64,000 bases of DNA from Erwinia sp050410775 (GTDB lineage: Bacteria; Pseudomonadota; Gammaproteobacteria; Enterobacterales; Enterobacteriaceae). A program made the position numbers and the translations under genes. Shown here piece by piece: positions 52,057 through 60,740 of the stretch (its first letter is position 1; every line of letters begins with the position of its first letter). The notes under the pieces were generated by a model, which was not told the origin of the DNA, did not search any database, and was given only the letters and a program-made list of their open reading frames with translations. The stretch is taken from the NCBI RefSeq assembly GCF_050410775.1, contig NZ_CP191229.1; one strand, 5' to 3'.

Positions 52057-52734
52057 ATGTTAAAGCGTTTATTTGTCACAGGCACCGATACTGAAGTCGG
52101 GAAAACGGTAGTCAGCCGGGCGTTATTACAGAAACTGGCTGAAGGGAATAAACGCGTGGTGGGCTATAAGCCTGTCGCTAAGGGCAGTCAGCAAACAGCA
52201 CAGGGATTGCGTAATAAAGATGCGCTTATCTTACAGGCATCTTCCTCTCTGGATCTGCCTTATTCCGCCATCAATCCCGTTACGTTGATAGAGGATGAAA
52301 TCAGTACCAGCCAGGATATGCCGGTCGATTACCGGTTGCTGAGCCAGGGGCTGGCCTCGCTGCATGCGCAGGCGGATCACGTTGTGGTGGAGGGCACCGG
52401 GGGCTGGCGCAGCCTGATGAACGATCTGCGCCCGCTTTCAGAATGGGCGGTAGAGGAGCGGCTGCCGGTCGTGCTGGTCGTCGGCATCAAACTGGGCTGT
52501 ATCAGCCACGCGCTGTTAACGGCACAGGCCATTCAGCAGGATGGACTGCCGCTGCTTGGCTGGGTCGCCAATCGCATCAATCCGGGGCTGGCGCACTACG
52601 CGGAGATCATTGCGGTTCTCAGCCAGAAGATTGAGGCGCCGCTGCTTGGAGAGCTTCCTTATCTCCCCCGGGCGGAAGGGCGGGACCTGGCAAAATATAT
52701 CGATCTCAACAGCGCTCAACAGGAGCGGGCATAG
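52057..52734 (+). CDS. ynfK: ATP-dependent dethiobiotin synthetase paralogue
   Basis: A 225-residue BioD2 protein with the P-loop FVTGTDTEVGKTVVSRALLQ near the N-terminus and VVEGTGGWRSLMND as the Walker B-like block. BioD inserts CO2 into diaminopelargonate in biotin synthesis; the role of this paralogue is less clear. The start at 52057 (MLKRLFVTG) matches the family; in-frame ATGs at 51973 and 52030 add unconserved residues. Confidence 0.92.
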   Translation: MLKRLFVTGTDTEVGKTVVSRALLQKLAEGNKRVVGYKPVAKGSQQTAQGLRNKDALILQASSSLDLPYSAINPVTLIEDEISTSQDMPVDYRLLSQGLASLHAQADHVVVEGTGGWRSLMNDLRPLSEWAVEERLPVVLVVGIKLGCISHALLTAQAIQQDGLPLLGWVANRINPGLAHYAEIIAVLSQKIEAPLLGELPYLPRAEGRDLAKYIDLNSAQQERA

Positions 52735-52793
52735 TGTTCGCCATCAGTTTAAAACGCACTGCGTCAGCTTATCTGACTTATCACAACCTAAAC

Positions 52794-52816
52794 AAAGCGC
52801 CCTGTGGGCGCTTTTC
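52794..52816 (+). terminator. Terminator of mlc-ynfK
   Basis: AGCGCCC/GGGCGCT stem, three-base loop, then TTTT. It lies between convergent ynfK and the osmoprotectant operon. Confidence 0.8.
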
Positions 52817-52864
52817 TCATTTAACTGCCTCCTTCACCGAACGAGGCGGGGAGCGCAGGTTCAG

Positions 52865-54001
52865 TCAGCCCTGATTTAATGCGCGGCGGGTGCGGCCGGA
52901 ACTCAGGTAGCCTGCGATGTAATCCTGCGAAATTTCACCGCTGTAGCGACCTTCTTCATCGACTATCGGCATCCAGACAAGGTTATGCTCGTAGAGTTTG
53001 GAGAGCACGACGCGGAGATTCTCTTCGGCGTGGGCGGTAACGGTAAACTTATTCAGCATGTCGGAACAGTGACCGGCCGCCCCTCGCGCCTCGCGGCGTT
53101 TCACAAAGCCCAGCGGTTTGCCATCATCATCCACCACCGTAATAAAGCGCAGATCGTTATCATCCATAGTGCCAAACGCTTCGGCCAGCGGGGTGGACTT
53201 CCGTACCGTATGGGTGGGCTGCTGATCGGTCACATCCCCGGCCTGTACCAGCAACAGACGCTTCAGCGTGCGGTCCTGGCCCACGAAAGAGCCAACAAAC
53301 TCATTGGTCGGTTTGGCCAGCAGCTCATCCGGGCTGGCGCACTGGACGATTTTTCCCTGGCCAAACACGGCGATGCGGTCACCCAGCTTCAGCGCTTCAT
53401 CGATATCATGGCTGACCAGCATGACGGTTTTTTTCAGCTGGCGCTGCATATCCAGAAATTCATTCTGGATCACTTCCCGGTTAATGGGGTCAACCGCGCC
53501 AAAAGGCTCATCCATTAACAGTACCGGTGGATCCGCCGCCAGTGCGCGAATCACTCCGATACGCTGCTGCTGGCCGCCGGACATTTCGCGCGGGTAGCGG
53601 TGCAGAAATTTGGTCGGATCCAGCGCGACCATGCTCATCAGCTCAGTGGCGCGCTCGCGGCAGCGTTTTTTATCCCAGCCCAGCATTCTTGGCACGACCG
53701 TAATATTTTCTTCAATGGTCATATTGGGAAACAGCCCAATTTGCTGAATGACATAGCCAATATTGCGGCGCAGCGTCACGGTATCCAGGCCGCTGGTATC
53801 TTCCCCGTTAATCAATATTTTGCCGCTGGTCGCGGGAATAAGGCGGTTGATCATCTTCAGCGTGGTGGTTTTTCCGCAACCGGAAGGGCCAAGCAGGACG
53901 CACATTTCCCCTTCGGGCACGTTGAGGCTGACGTTATCCACCGCGTTAAAGGCAGTGCCTTTCTGGGTAAAGGTTTTGGTGAGGTTTTCCAGTTTTATCA
54001 T
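52865..54001 (-). CDS. osmV: Osmoprotectant ABC transporter ATP-binding protein
   Basis: A 378-residue ATPase of the OpuA/OpuC class. Walker A is GPSGCGKTT (near residue 38), signature SGGQQQRIGV, Walker B VLLMDEPFGAVD. A C-terminal tandem CBS region (about 250-370: DDDGKPLGFVKRR, MPIVDEEGRYSGEI) is the ionic-strength sensor in this family. It is the last gene of the four-gene operon and overlaps the upstream permease stop by one base. The OsmU-type assignment rests on overall family resemblance. Confidence 0.88.
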   Translation of the reverse strand: MIKLENLTKTFTQKGTAFNAVDNVSLNVPEGEMCVLLGPSGCGKTTTLKMINRLIPATSGKILINGEDTSGLDTVTLRRNIGYVIQQIGLFPNMTIEENITVVPRMLGWDKKRCRERATELMSMVALDPTKFLHRYPREMSGGQQQRIGVIRALAADPPVLLMDEPFGAVDPINREVIQNEFLDMQRQLKKTVMLVSHDIDEALKLGDRIAVFGQGKIVQCASPDELLAKPTNEFVGSFVGQDRTLKRLLLVQAGDVTDQQPTHTVRKSTPLAEAFGTMDDNDLRFITVVDDDGKPLGFVKRREARGAAGHCSDMLNKFTVTAHAEENLRVVLSKLYEHNLVWMPIVDEEGRYSGEISQDYIAGYLSSGRTRRALNQG

Positions 54002-54648
54002 TATCGAATCCCCTTAGGAGTCAGCGCCAGCTGCAGGCGGTGCAGCAGCCAGTCGAGAATTATTGCCAGCAGGCAAATCATGACTGCGCCTGCAATCAGC
54101 TTGCGGATGTCGCTGCCGCTGATGCCGTCTAAGAGCAGCAGGCCAAGCCCTCCGGCGCCAATCACGGCGGCGATCGCCATCACGCCGACATTCATCACCA
54201 CGGCGGTGCGAATACCACCAAAGATAACCGGCAGCGCCATCGGGATCTCAACCCAGCGCAGCCGCTGCCAGAAGGTCATGCCGATACCGCGTCCCGCTTC
54301 GCGCAGGCCGCCCGGCAGGTTTTCAAGCGCCGTGTGGGTATTGCGCACGATAGGCAGCAGCGAGTAAAGAAAGACGGCGGAGACCGCCGGTACCACGCCA
54401 ATCCCCTGACCGATCATTGAAAATAGCGGGATCATCAGCCCAAAAAGCGCAATTGACGGGATGGTCAGCACAATAGTGGCAATGCCGAGCACCGGCGTCG
54501 CCAGCCATTTGGCACGCACAATCAGAATGCCCAGCGGCACGCCAATGACAATCGCCAGGCCGACCGCCACGCCGACCAGCCAAAGATGATGGAAGGTCAG
54601 CGCGGCAATATAGCTCCAGTTATCCATCATAAAATTTAGTGTTTCCAT
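54001..54648 (-). CDS. osmW: Osmoprotectant ABC transporter permease
   Basis: A 215-residue binding-protein-dependent permease with five or six spans. It contains the EAA-like loop ENLPGGLREAGRGIGMTFWQRLRWVEIPMALP that docks the ATPase. A paralogous permease lies at 55592. Confidence 0.86.
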   Translation of the reverse strand: METLNFMMDNWSYIAALTFHHLWLVGVAVGLAIVIGVPLGILIVRAKWLATPVLGIATIVLTIPSIALFGLMIPLFSMIGQGIGVVPAVSAVFLYSLLPIVRNTHTALENLPGGLREAGRGIGMTFWQRLRWVEIPMALPVIFGGIRTAVVMNVGVMAIAAVIGAGGLGLLLLDGISGSDIRKLIAGAVMICLLAIILDWLLHRLQLALTPKGIR

Positions 54649-54657
54649 ACCGCCTCC

Positions 54658-55578
54658 TCAGAGCAAACCATGGGATTTCAGGAAATCGCTGGCCACTTTT
54701 CGCGGCGACTGATGATCAATATCCACGCGTTTGTTCATTTCGGTAATCGCCTCATTAGTGATCAGCGGCGTCAGCGCATTCAGCGCCTCTGCCAGACCGG
54801 GGTTGGCATCCAGCGTCTCCTGAGTGGCTACCGGCGTGGCGGCATAGCTGGGGAAGAAGCCTTTATCATCCTTGAGCACTTTAAGATCGAAGCCGTTGAT
54901 CCGACCGTCGGTGGTGTAAATCAGACCGGCTTCCACAAAGCCGTCACGAATGGCGTTGTAAACCAGACCCGGGTCCATCTGACGGATTTGGGGACGATCA
55001 AGCTTCATGTTGTAGGTCTTCTGCAACGGTTTCATACCATCAGAACGCCCTGCAAACTCCAGATCGAGTCCCAGCATCCAGTTATTATCGGGATCGTTTT
55101 TACGGATCTCATCCATCTTTTCCACCAGCTGAGAAATCGTTTCGATATGCTCCTTTTCGGCCCGTTCCCGCTGCATGGCGAAAGCATAAGTGTTATTCAT
55201 CGGCGCCGGATCCAGCCAGACCAGACCCAGTTTGGCATCAAGCTTTTTCACTGTCTGATAGGCTTCTTCTGCCGACATTGGCTTTTTGATGTGGTTGTAA
55301 ATGATCAGCGAAGTGCCGGTATATTCCCAGGTGAGATCCACCTGCCGGTTAACCATCGCGTTACGGCCGATAATGGCGGCGATATTGGTGCGGGGTTCAA
55401 CGGTGAAGCCTTTTTTACGCAGATATTGCGTGGTCATCGCCGAAAGGATGTGCTGCTCGGTAAAACTTTTAGTGGCAAACACAATGGGTTCGGCAGCAAA
55501 AACGGGACTGCTTAGGGTCAGCGTGGTGCCCAGCGCCAGGGCAGTGAGGGATAGCCAGCGGAATAGACGGCTTTTCAT
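54658..55578 (-). CDS. osmX: Osmoprotectant ABC transporter substrate-binding protein
   Basis: A 306-residue OpuAC-type binding protein. The signal peptide ends SSPVFAAEPIVFATKSFTEQH. TWEYTGTSLIIYN and GLIYTTDGRINGFDLKVL are binding-domain blocks for quaternary amines. Permease genes lie on both sides. Confidence 0.88.
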   Translation of the reverse strand: MKSRLFRWLSLTALALGTTLTLSSPVFAAEPIVFATKSFTEQHILSAMTTQYLRKKGFTVEPRTNIAAIIGRNAMVNRQVDLTWEYTGTSLIIYNHIKKPMSAEEAYQTVKKLDAKLGLVWLDPAPMNNTYAFAMQRERAEKEHIETISQLVEKMDEIRKNDPDNNWMLGLDLEFAGRSDGMKPLQKTYNMKLDRPQIRQMDPGLVYNAIRDGFVEAGLIYTTDGRINGFDLKVLKDDKGFFPSYAATPVATQETLDANPGLAEALNALTPLITNEAITEMNKRVDIDHQSPRKVASDFLKSHGLL

Positions 55579-55591
55579 AAGTAACTCCTGT

Positions 55592-56308
55592 TCAGACTGC
55601 CGCGTGCGGACTTAAAAGGCGGCCTAAACCTGCCAGCAGCAAATCCAGAATCAGCGCAAAGAGAGCCGTGGCGGCCGCGCCAAGAATAAGCGTGGGAAAA
55701 TCATTAAGGTAGATGCCGGGAAAAATCAGCTCGCCATAGCTGCTGGCACCAATCAGGAAGGCCAGCGGCGCCGTACCGACGTTAATTGCCGTCGCGATAC
55801 GAATGCCGGAAAGCATCACTGGCCAGGCGTTGGGGAGTTCAACCTGCCATAACCGCTGCATTTTAGTCATGCCGATGCCGTTGGCCGCCTCGATCAGCGA
55901 AGCGGGAACAGAGGAGAGGCCGGCATAGGTGTTGCGGACAATCGGGAGCAGGGAAGCGAGAAACAGCGCAATGATCGCCGGGCGGTCGCCGATGCCGATA
56001 ATCACCATTGCCAGCGCAAGAACGGCCAGCGGCGGCAGGGTGTTGCCCACGTTAAAGATTTGCATCACATACTCTGCCCAGCGACGGGAGGCGGGGCGAC
56101 TGAGGATAATGCCGCTCGGGATGCCGACCAGCAGCGCAAACAGCATCGACCAGAAGACTAACAGCATATGTTGCCGGCCAAGATAAATCAGATCGACCTG
56201 CCGGGCTTTGATGGTTTCCAGCCCCAGTCCATAAACCAGCAGGCCCAGCACCGCTGCGATAAACAGGACGGCAAGCGCGGCACGCCGGAGAAGCGTTGCG
56301 TTTTGCAT
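55592..56308 (-). CDS. osmY: Osmoprotectant ABC transporter permease (second)
   Basis: A 238-residue permease with five or six spans and the cytoplasmic loop SSVPASLIEAANGIGMTKMQRLWQVELPNAWP. It is the first gene of the operon. The symbol follows the Salmonella OsmU naming and is unrelated to the E. coli periplasmic protein of the same name, so treat it with caution. Confidence 0.82.
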   Translation of the reverse strand: MQNATLLRRAALAVLFIAAVLGLLVYGLGLETIKARQVDLIYLGRQHMLLVFWSMLFALLVGIPSGIILSRPASRRWAEYVMQIFNVGNTLPPLAVLALAMVIIGIGDRPAIIALFLASLLPIVRNTYAGLSSVPASLIEAANGIGMTKMQRLWQVELPNAWPVMLSGIRIATAINVGTAPLAFLIGASSYGELIFPGIYLNDFPTLILGAAATALFALILDLLLAGLGRLLSPHAAV

Positions 56309-56726
56309 TGAGTAGATTCTCCCAGATGATCAAATATCAGACACCCTCTGCGACAGGAGGGTCACAGAAACGCCCTTTTTATGCGTAATCGCGAAGCAAA
56401 AGAGAGGCTGAAAACGGCTGCGCCTTTCAATAGCGGTATCGCAGTTTCTTACAGAAAAAACTCACTTTTCGGCACCTCCCATAAGCGGGGAGGCGAAAGT
56501 GCCTTAAAATCTATAGCAGCCTGAAGCGCCAGTTGCCAGTTTCTGGCGGAAAATCAGCAGGATAGTTTTTACGCATATTCCGCTTAAGCCGTTGCGGTAA
56601 CAGGCCTTATGTCGACAGCAGAAAATAGCGGCCCCTTAAGTGACAATGTCACATAGAGAACAGCACAATTCGGAAACTTCCTCCTGAAAATCAGGCCAGG
56701 ATGAAAAGAGCAGAGGAAGGAAAGCG
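56309..56726. promoter_or_regulatory. Intergenic region between the osm operon and the DHA2 pump
   Basis: About 420 bases without a supportable gene, lying between divergent genes. It presumably holds both promoters. No recognised operator; GAGGAAGG precedes the pump gene. Confidence 0.4.
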
Positions 56727-58193
56727 ATGACTGAAACAAGTACAACTCAGGTGGCGCACCGTCACTGGATACTGATCGCCGCCATGCTGGCGATGTTTAT
56801 GGCGGCGATTGAGGTCACCATCGTGGCCACGGCCATGCCGACCATTGTGGCCGAGCTGGGCGGATTTTCGCAGTTCGGTTGGGTCTTCTCTATTTACCTG
56901 CTGACCCAGGCCGTAAGCGTGCCCATCTATGGCAGGCTGGCCGACTTATGGGGGCGTAAACGCGTCTTTTTTATCGGCACCACGCTCTTTCTGGTGGGAT
57001 CTGTGCTCTGCGGCTTCGCAACCAGCATGGCATGGCTGATACTGTTCCGTGCGTTTCAGGGGCTTGGCGCGGGCGCGATTATGCCGCTTACGGCAACCAT
57101 TATTGCCGATGTCTATGAGCCTGAAGAGCGGGCAGGTATTCAGGGCTGGCTCTCCAGCGTCTGGGGGATTTCTGCGATTGTCGGCCCGCTCAGCGGCGCC
57201 TGGATTGTGCAGCATTTTAACTGGGCGCTGATTTTCTGGGTGAACGTTCCGATCGGCATTATTTCCATGCTGATGCTGGCCCGCTGGTTTCCGGAATCGC
57301 GTAATGAACAGGGCCAGAAACTCAATCTGGCCGGTAGCGGCCTGTTAATGCTGACCGTCACCGCGCTGCTGGCGGCGCTGCTGCAGGCAGAGTCGCTGGG
57401 CTACTGGATTATCGGTCTGCTTGCGCTCGCCTTAATGGCTGGCGGCGCGCTTTTACGCCATGAAAAAAGATCGGCTGAACCGCTTTTCCCGCTGGCGATC
57501 TGGCAGAGCCGCACCATCGTGGCGGGCAACGCCGGAAATCTGGTTATCGGTGCCGCGATGATGGGGATCAGTGCCTTTCTGCCTACCTGGGTCCAGGGCG
57601 TGAATGGCGGAACGCCGCTACAGGCGGGCAGCGCACTGGCAATGATGTCGATAGGCTGGCCGCTCGCCAGCACGCTTAGCGGCAGGCTGATGCTCCGGAC
57701 ATCCTATCGCTTTACCGCGCAGCTTGGCTCGTTATTGTTGATTGCCGGCACCGCACTGCTGCTGACGCTGAACAGCAGCAGCGGTATCCTGCACGCAGGG
57801 GTTTCCGCCTTTGTGATTGGCACCGGAATGGGCATGACCAGTACCACCTTTCTTATTGCGGTGCAGAACAGCGCGGAATTTCATATCCGCGGCATCTGCA
57901 CCGCCTCCATTATGTTCAGCCGCATGCTGGGTTCCGCGCTGGGTACGGCAGTGATGGGCGCAGTGCTTAATTACAACCTGATGGTCCGCCTGCCGGAACA
58001 CAGCGATCCGGTACAGCAGCTGATGTCGCATACGCAGCGTGAGGCGCTGAACTCAGGAAGTCAGGGGCAGATGGTGACGGAAATCGCCGCTTCGCTGCAC
58101 TGGGTTTTTGCGGTATCGGTAGGCATTGCCGTTTGCAGCCTGCTGATTGCCCGCATGATACCGGCACAGAAGCCCGCCCGCAGAGAAACATAA
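56727..58193 (+). CDS. DHA2-family MFS multidrug efflux transporter
   Basis: A 488-residue, fourteen-span major facilitator protein. It has motif D1-like EVTIVATAMPTIVAELGG in span 1, motif A GRLADLWGRKRVF and motif C-like GISAIVGPLSGAWIV, all signs of drug:proton antiporters. No regulator or periplasmic adaptor gene is adjacent. Confidence 0.87.
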   Translation: MTETSTTQVAHRHWILIAAMLAMFMAAIEVTIVATAMPTIVAELGGFSQFGWVFSIYLLTQAVSVPIYGRLADLWGRKRVFFIGTTLFLVGSVLCGFATSMAWLILFRAFQGLGAGAIMPLTATIIADVYEPEERAGIQGWLSSVWGISAIVGPLSGAWIVQHFNWALIFWVNVPIGIISMLMLARWFPESRNEQGQKLNLAGSGLLMLTVTALLAALLQAESLGYWIIGLLALALMAGGALLRHEKRSAEPLFPLAIWQSRTIVAGNAGNLVIGAAMMGISAFLPTWVQGVNGGTPLQAGSALAMMSIGWPLASTLSGRLMLRTSYRFTAQLGSLLLIAGTALLLTLNSSSGILHAGVSAFVIGTGMGMTSTTFLIAVQNSAEFHIRGICTASIMFSRMLGSALGTAVMGAVLNYNLMVRLPEHSDPVQQLMSHTQREALNSGSQGQMVTEIAASLHWVFAVSVGIAVCSLLIARMIPAQKPARRET

Positions 58194-58333
58194 TGCAGCT
58201 AAGGCGTAAAGAAGGAGGCGGTAGCTAAAACTGGTGTTTAGAAGATATCGGGATTATTTCGGATCGTATCTACTGGCATAAAGTTAATTTTACCACGCTC
58301 TCCGTAAGGCATTCCGTCTGTTGACAGTTAAAG

Positions 58334-58357
58334 AAAGGGCCGCCTCAGCGGCCCTTT
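58334..58357 (-). terminator. Terminator of ynfD
   Basis: AAAGGGCCGC/GCGGCCCTTT stem with a four-base loop; on the minus strand it is followed by CTTTAAC. It is nearly symmetrical and may also serve the convergent efflux gene. Confidence 0.75.
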
Positions 58358-58361
58358 GCCA

Positions 58362-58661
58362 TTATGCGGCGGGGGTATCTTCGGAAGAACCGGCCGCCGC
58401 CGGAGCGGTGGTGTCACTCTCCATACCGCCACGCTTATAGACGATTTTGTGAGAGTCATTCTCACAGTGGCCGACAACCTGTCCGCCCGCCTGGTCAGCC
58501 TGATCGTTGGGCACAATTTCCAACGTAAAACCAGACTCAGGCACGCCGTTATTAATAATCTTCTGGCTGATATCTGCCTTTACTGATTCGCAAGATGCCT
58601 GAGCAGCCAGCGGTGCAACAACCAGCAGTGCGGGGAAAATCCACTTTATACCTTTCATCAT
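58362..58661 (-). CDS. ynfD: DUF1161 periplasmic protein YnfD
   Basis: A 99-residue protein: signal peptide ending AAQA, then SCESVKADISQKIINNGVPESGFTLEIVPNDQ and VVGHCENDSHKIVYKR, with two Cys likely forming a disulfide. A low-complexity Ala/Ser/Thr tail follows, which the E. coli protein lacks as far as I recall. Function unknown. The second codon (58658) is an alternative start. Confidence 0.88.
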   Translation of the reverse strand: MMKGIKWIFPALLVVAPLAAQASCESVKADISQKIINNGVPESGFTLEIVPNDQADQAGGQVVGHCENDSHKIVYKRGGMESDTTAPAAAGSSEDTPAA

Positions 58662-58709
58662 CTTATCCTGTGCAATGAACTCGTGATAACTATAGCAGTC
58701 CTGAGCGGA

Positions 58710-59069
58710 TCAGGGCATAGCAGGACGTCCGGTACGGCGATCGAGACAGCGCAGCGTATTCGGTTCCCAGTACAAGTTCACGTTCAGGCTTTGCTCGCAG
58801 CTGTCGCGGGTATCAAAAGCACGATCGGTTTTGTCGAACTCTTTTTCAACGCGGGTATTCACTTTGCTACGCAAACGATTGGTTTCATCCCACTGCTCTT
58901 TTTGCTGCCGCGCTTCTTCGGTGGTCAGGGCGTTATTTCCATCCTGAATGATCAGCCGGTCAGTTCTGGCCTGGGCCGCGTGCTGTATGCTGAAGAGGGC
59001 GCTAAAAAGCACCAGCGGCAGAGCCATCCTGGCCAGCGGTGCCTGCCAGTTTTTCATGGTCATTTTCAT
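58710..59069 (-). CDS. ynfB: DUF1283 periplasmic protein YnfB
   Basis: A 119-residue protein with a signal peptide ending AAQA, then a charged helical stretch (EEARQQKEQWDETNRLRSKVNTRVEKEFDKTDRAFD), and the conserved C-terminus CEQSLNVNLYWEPNTLRCLDRRTGRP. The start at 59069 has AGGAA upstream and a proper signal peptide; a longer frame to 59183 crosses toward ynfA and is rejected. It is divergent from ynfA, as in E. coli. Confidence 0.88.
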   Translation of the reverse strand: MKMTMKNWQAPLARMALPLVLFSALFSIQHAAQARTDRLIIQDGNNALTTEEARQQKEQWDETNRLRSKVNTRVEKEFDKTDRAFDTRDSCEQSLNVNLYWEPNTLRCLDRRTGRPAMP

Positions 59070-59197
59070 CTTAGGTTCCTTTATGGCAGAGAAATCGCTA
59101 ACCGGAGCGGCTGCGATAAACGCTCTAAACAGTATATCATCAGTATAAATGGGCTCACCAGCGACCGCCCGTCCGTTTAGCATTCAGAGACTATTTC

Positions 59198-59527
59198 ATG
59201 CTGTTAAAGACTTCACTGCTGTTTTTCCTGACCGCGCTGGCCGAAATCATCGGCTGCTTTCTTCCCTGGCTCTGGCTGAAAAAGGGCGGTCCGGCGCTGC
59301 TGCTGCTCCCGGCGGCAGCCAGCCTCGCGCTCTTTGTCTGGCTGCTAACGCTTCATCCCGCAGCCAGCGGACGTGTCTATGCTGCCTATGGCGGCGTCTA
59401 CGTGGTGACGGCGCTAATATGGCTGCGCCTGGTGGATGGCGTGAAGCTGAGTCAGTATGACTGGCTGGGGGCTGCGCTGGCGCTGGGCGGGATGCTGATT
59501 ATCGTGGCGGGCTGGGGACGGGCTTAG
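59198..59527 (+). CDS. ynfA: UPF0060 small multidrug-resistance-like membrane protein YnfA
   Basis: A 109-residue protein with four membrane spans, SMR-like. It has LTALAEIIGCFLPWLWLKKGG at the start, LTLHPAASGRVYAAYGGVYV in the middle, and DWLGAALALGGMLIIVAGWGR at the end. It is closely similar to E. coli YnfA. Confidence 0.93.
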   Translation: MLLKTSLLFFLTALAEIIGCFLPWLWLKKGGPALLLLPAAASLALFVWLLTLHPAASGRVYAAYGGVYVVTALIWLRLVDGVKLSQYDWLGAALALGGMLIIVAGWGRA

Positions 59528-59593
59528 CGGATTAAGCGGCATTGCTGCCGCTTGCGAATAGCTCACTGCCAGGGCCGGAGAGAACGCGCTGGC

Positions 59594-60340
59594 TCAGCCT
59601 TTATGTACCTGAAGCCCCGCCAGCGTCTGGCCGACCGGCATCATTTCCAGCGTATTGATATTCACATGTTTTGGCAGCGTGGCCACCCAGTAAACCGCCT
59701 CGGTAACATCCTCCGCCGTCAGCGGTTCCGCACCGTCATAGACGCTTTCCGCTTTAGCATCGTCACCCTTAAAGCGCACGTTTGAAAACTCGGTGCCGCC
59801 CACCAGCCCCGGTTCAATATCCGTTACGCGAAGCGCGGTGCCGTGCAGGTCGGTGCGCAGATTAAGGCTGAACTGGCGGACAAACGCTTTGGTCGCGCCA
59901 TAGACGTTGCCGCCCGCATAAGGCCAGCTGCCGGCAATCGATCCCATATTGATAATATGGCCGGCGTTGCGTTCAACCATGGCGGGCAGCAGGGCGCGGG
60001 TCATATACACCAGCCCCTTGTTGTTCGTATCAATCATATCTTCCCAGTCATCAATGCTGGCCTTATGAGCCGGCTCAACGCCCAGCGCCAGGCCTGCGTT
60101 ATTGACCAGCACGTCGATATTCCGCCATTCGGCGGGCAGGGTGCTCAGCGCCTCTTCAATCGCCGCCCGGTTGCGAACGTCAAGCTGTAGCGTATAGAGG
60201 CTTTCGCCCAGCTCTTCTTTCAGGGTTTGCAAGCGCTCCTGCCGGCGGCCAGTGGCGATAACCTTATGGCCCTCAGCGATAAAACGGCGGGTAATACTTT
60301 CGCCAAAGCCAGCGGTGGCACCAGTAACAAATACAATCAT
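59594..60340 (-). CDS. ydfG: NADP-dependent 3-hydroxy acid dehydrogenase / malonic semialdehyde reductase
   Basis: A 248-residue short-chain dehydrogenase. Cofactor motif VTGATAGFGESI is near residue 5, NNAGLALG in the middle, and the catalytic YGATK motif near residue 151. In E. coli YdfG acts on serine/allo-threonine and reduces malonic semialdehyde. The start at 60340 (MIVFVTGA) matches the family; the frame extension to 60394 is unconserved. Confidence 0.93.
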   Translation of the reverse strand: MIVFVTGATAGFGESITRRFIAEGHKVIATGRRQERLQTLKEELGESLYTLQLDVRNRAAIEEALSTLPAEWRNIDVLVNNAGLALGVEPAHKASIDDWEDMIDTNNKGLVYMTRALLPAMVERNAGHIINMGSIAGSWPYAGGNVYGATKAFVRQFSLNLRTDLHGTALRVTDIEPGLVGGTEFSNVRFKGDDAKAESVYDGAEPLTAEDVTEAVYWVATLPKHVNINTLEMMPVGQTLAGLQVHKG

Positions 60341-60434
60341 CTCACTGTTCCTCAACATATTTGGGTTTATGCCACCATAGCACTTCATGCCCAAAGTGAT
60401 AAGCCGTCATCGTCCCCAGAAAATAGGAAATAAA

Positions 60435-60451
60435 TGCACGAAAAGAGTGCA
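60435..60451 (+). promoter_or_regulatory. NtrC-like enhancer site
   Basis: TGCACGAAAAGAGTGCA fits the 17-bp TGCAC-N7-GTGCA pattern of NtrC sites. It lies about 210 bases upstream of the sigma-54 element, a normal enhancer distance. Confidence 0.65.
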
Positions 60452-60537
60452 AAACGGGGGCGTCACGCTTCGCGACAGTGCGTGGTATTACTGCCTGCAG
60501 AACATTATTCATATCCCGGCGGGCGGAAATATAAAAA

Positions 60538-60570
60538 GTAAACGGTTGCGAAGAAAAGCAACCGGTTGCG
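60538..60570. promoter_or_regulatory. Paired LacI/PurR-type operator-like elements
   Basis: AAACGGTTGCG followed seven bases later by the perfect 12-bp palindrome GCAACCGGTTGC (60558-60569). The central CG/CCGG and flanking GCAA/TTGC are typical of LacI-GalR-family operators, of which PurR is one. Confidence 0.45.
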
Positions 60571-60658
60571 CATACGCTTACGTTCTGAATAGAGCAACTT
60601 AACGCTACTTTAATGCTTAATTAACTGATAAATAAACTGAAATGCCATATTCAGCATA

Positions 60659-60673
60659 TGGCATAACAATTGC
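60659..60673 (+). promoter_or_regulatory. Sigma-54 (-24/-12) promoter of guaD-xdhAB
   Basis: TGGCATAACAATTGC has GG and GC separated by ten bases, the invariant sigma-54 spacing, and matches TGGCA-N7-TTGC. Transcription would begin about 55 bases before the guaD ATG. Confidence 0.75.
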
Positions 60674-60740
60674 AACTTGTCATGCAGGTCGCCCCTGCAT
60701 TAGCTGGAGAGAAGGCCGACATTTTTCAAAAGGAACACTT

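Larger units (their letters stand above)
60341..60740 (+). promoter_or_regulatory. Control region of guaD-xdhAB
   Basis: About 400 bases with no gene. It holds an NtrC-like site (60435-60451), two LacI/PurR-like elements (60538-60553, 60558-60569), a palindrome ATGCCATAT/ATATGGCAT (60641-60663) and a sigma-54-type promoter (60659-60673). Confidence 0.65.

Noticed and set aside
53600..54367. A 255-codon plus-strand frame opposite the osm genes
   Set aside because: It is a shadow of the ATPase and permease genes.
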